Below are positions 63,880 to 64,000 of a DNA stretch of 64,000 nucleotides, one piece after another. Below the pieces are notes generated by a model. It did no database searches. It was not told the DNA's origin and saw nothing but the letters and a program-made list of their open reading frames with translations. The first letter of the stretch is position 1. Each line of letters opens with the position of its first letter. A program made the position numbers and the translations under genes. Source of the stretch: DATFVA01 sp963832715 (GTDB lineage Bacteria > Bacteroidota > Ignavibacteria > Ignavibacteriales > Ignavibacteriaceae); the NCBI GenBank assembly GCA_963832715.1, contig CAWHVB010000001.1:186001-250000 (forward strand), written 5' to 3'.

Positions 63880-64000
63880 ATGCACGATTTTTTTCAACGA
63901 ATTTACAACGACCCTACCTGGGGAAGAATTCTGTTTGCGGCAGCAGGAATTATTATCCTGTTTATCATAAACAGATTCACTAAAAGATCTCTCCTTGGAA
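63880..64000 (+). CDS. Probable second MscS-like membrane protein, 5' part only
   Basis: An ATG at 63880 with AGGA 7 bases upstream opens a frame that runs off the right edge. The 40 visible residues read MHDFFQRIYNDPTWGRILF then AAAGIIILFIINRFTKRSLLG: a short cytoplasmic start, one membrane helix and a basic end. This matches the beginnings of MscS-type channels, but the core is not seen. It is divergent from the NTPase gene across about 145 bases. Confidence 0.5.
   Translation, partial: MHDFFQRIYNDPTWGRILFAAAGIIILFIINRFTKRSLLG

Overview
The window looks like chromosome from an Ignavibacteria/Chlorobi-type member of the Bacteroidota-Chlorobi (FCB) group. Pointers are the C-terminal secretion-sorting motif YPNPFNPSTTIRYEIP on the M1 peptidase, DUF4837 and DUF2461 proteins, a five-helix cytochrome b558-type SdhC, SecA with a zinc tail, and many genes with good Shine-Dalgarno sites, unlike Bacteroidetes proper. 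Base composition is moderately AT-rich. Most of the window is ordinary housekeeping chromosome; the accessory-looking parts are 44.1-47.3 kb, 51.5-54.1 kb and 54.3-64 kb.

Layout. 1-7.2 kb: a truncated TPR lipoprotein-like gene, glnB (PII), secA, a small LTxxQ secreted protein and an SDR oxidoreductase. 7.3-12.1 kb: glnE and a DUF2723 GT-C membrane protein on the plus strand. 12.1-20.2 kb: a long minus-strand block greA-ribD-ribE-tilS-hpt-ftsH-SEC59/DGK-like-DUF4837, with several overlapping genes. 21-27.3 kb: M1 peptidase, AddB-like nuclease/helicase, CYTH protein and TPMT-type methyltransferase, also overlapping. 27.3-33.5 kb: plus-strand outer membrane protein, DUF2461, M14 peptidase, an ECF sigma/anti-sigma/UspA operon, a zinc-ribbon protein and rpsU, with a thioredoxin-like gene opposite. 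33.6-40.7 kb: LOG protein, dacB, secG, tRNA-Met, M48 lipoprotein, obgE and an acidic protein of unknown function. 40.8-44.1 kb: sdhCAB.

44.1-46.7 kb is a visibly more AT-rich island of small envelope genes. Each of three genes is preceded by a structured intergenic element, and an attC-like inverted repeat lies beyond the last one. 47.3-50.2 kb is a cobalamin-uptake unit: B12 riboswitch, btuB and a DUF6580 membrane protein. 51.5-54.1 kb holds an ATP-grasp ligase gene broken by an in-frame TAG, divergent from a C39-like peptidase and an isochorismatase-family hydrolase. 54.4-59.7 kb holds two lipoproteins around a TPR protein and a two-component system. 59.7-64 kb holds an MscS channel in an operon with a 1006-residue NTPase whose Walker A lysine is replaced by valine, divergent from a second, truncated gene that looks like an MscS channel.

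The most rewarding leads are the MscS/degenerate-NTPase operon, the structured repeats of the 44-47 kb island, and the ATP-grasp/C39 locus. No transposase, integrase, CRISPR array, rRNA or phage gene was recognised.
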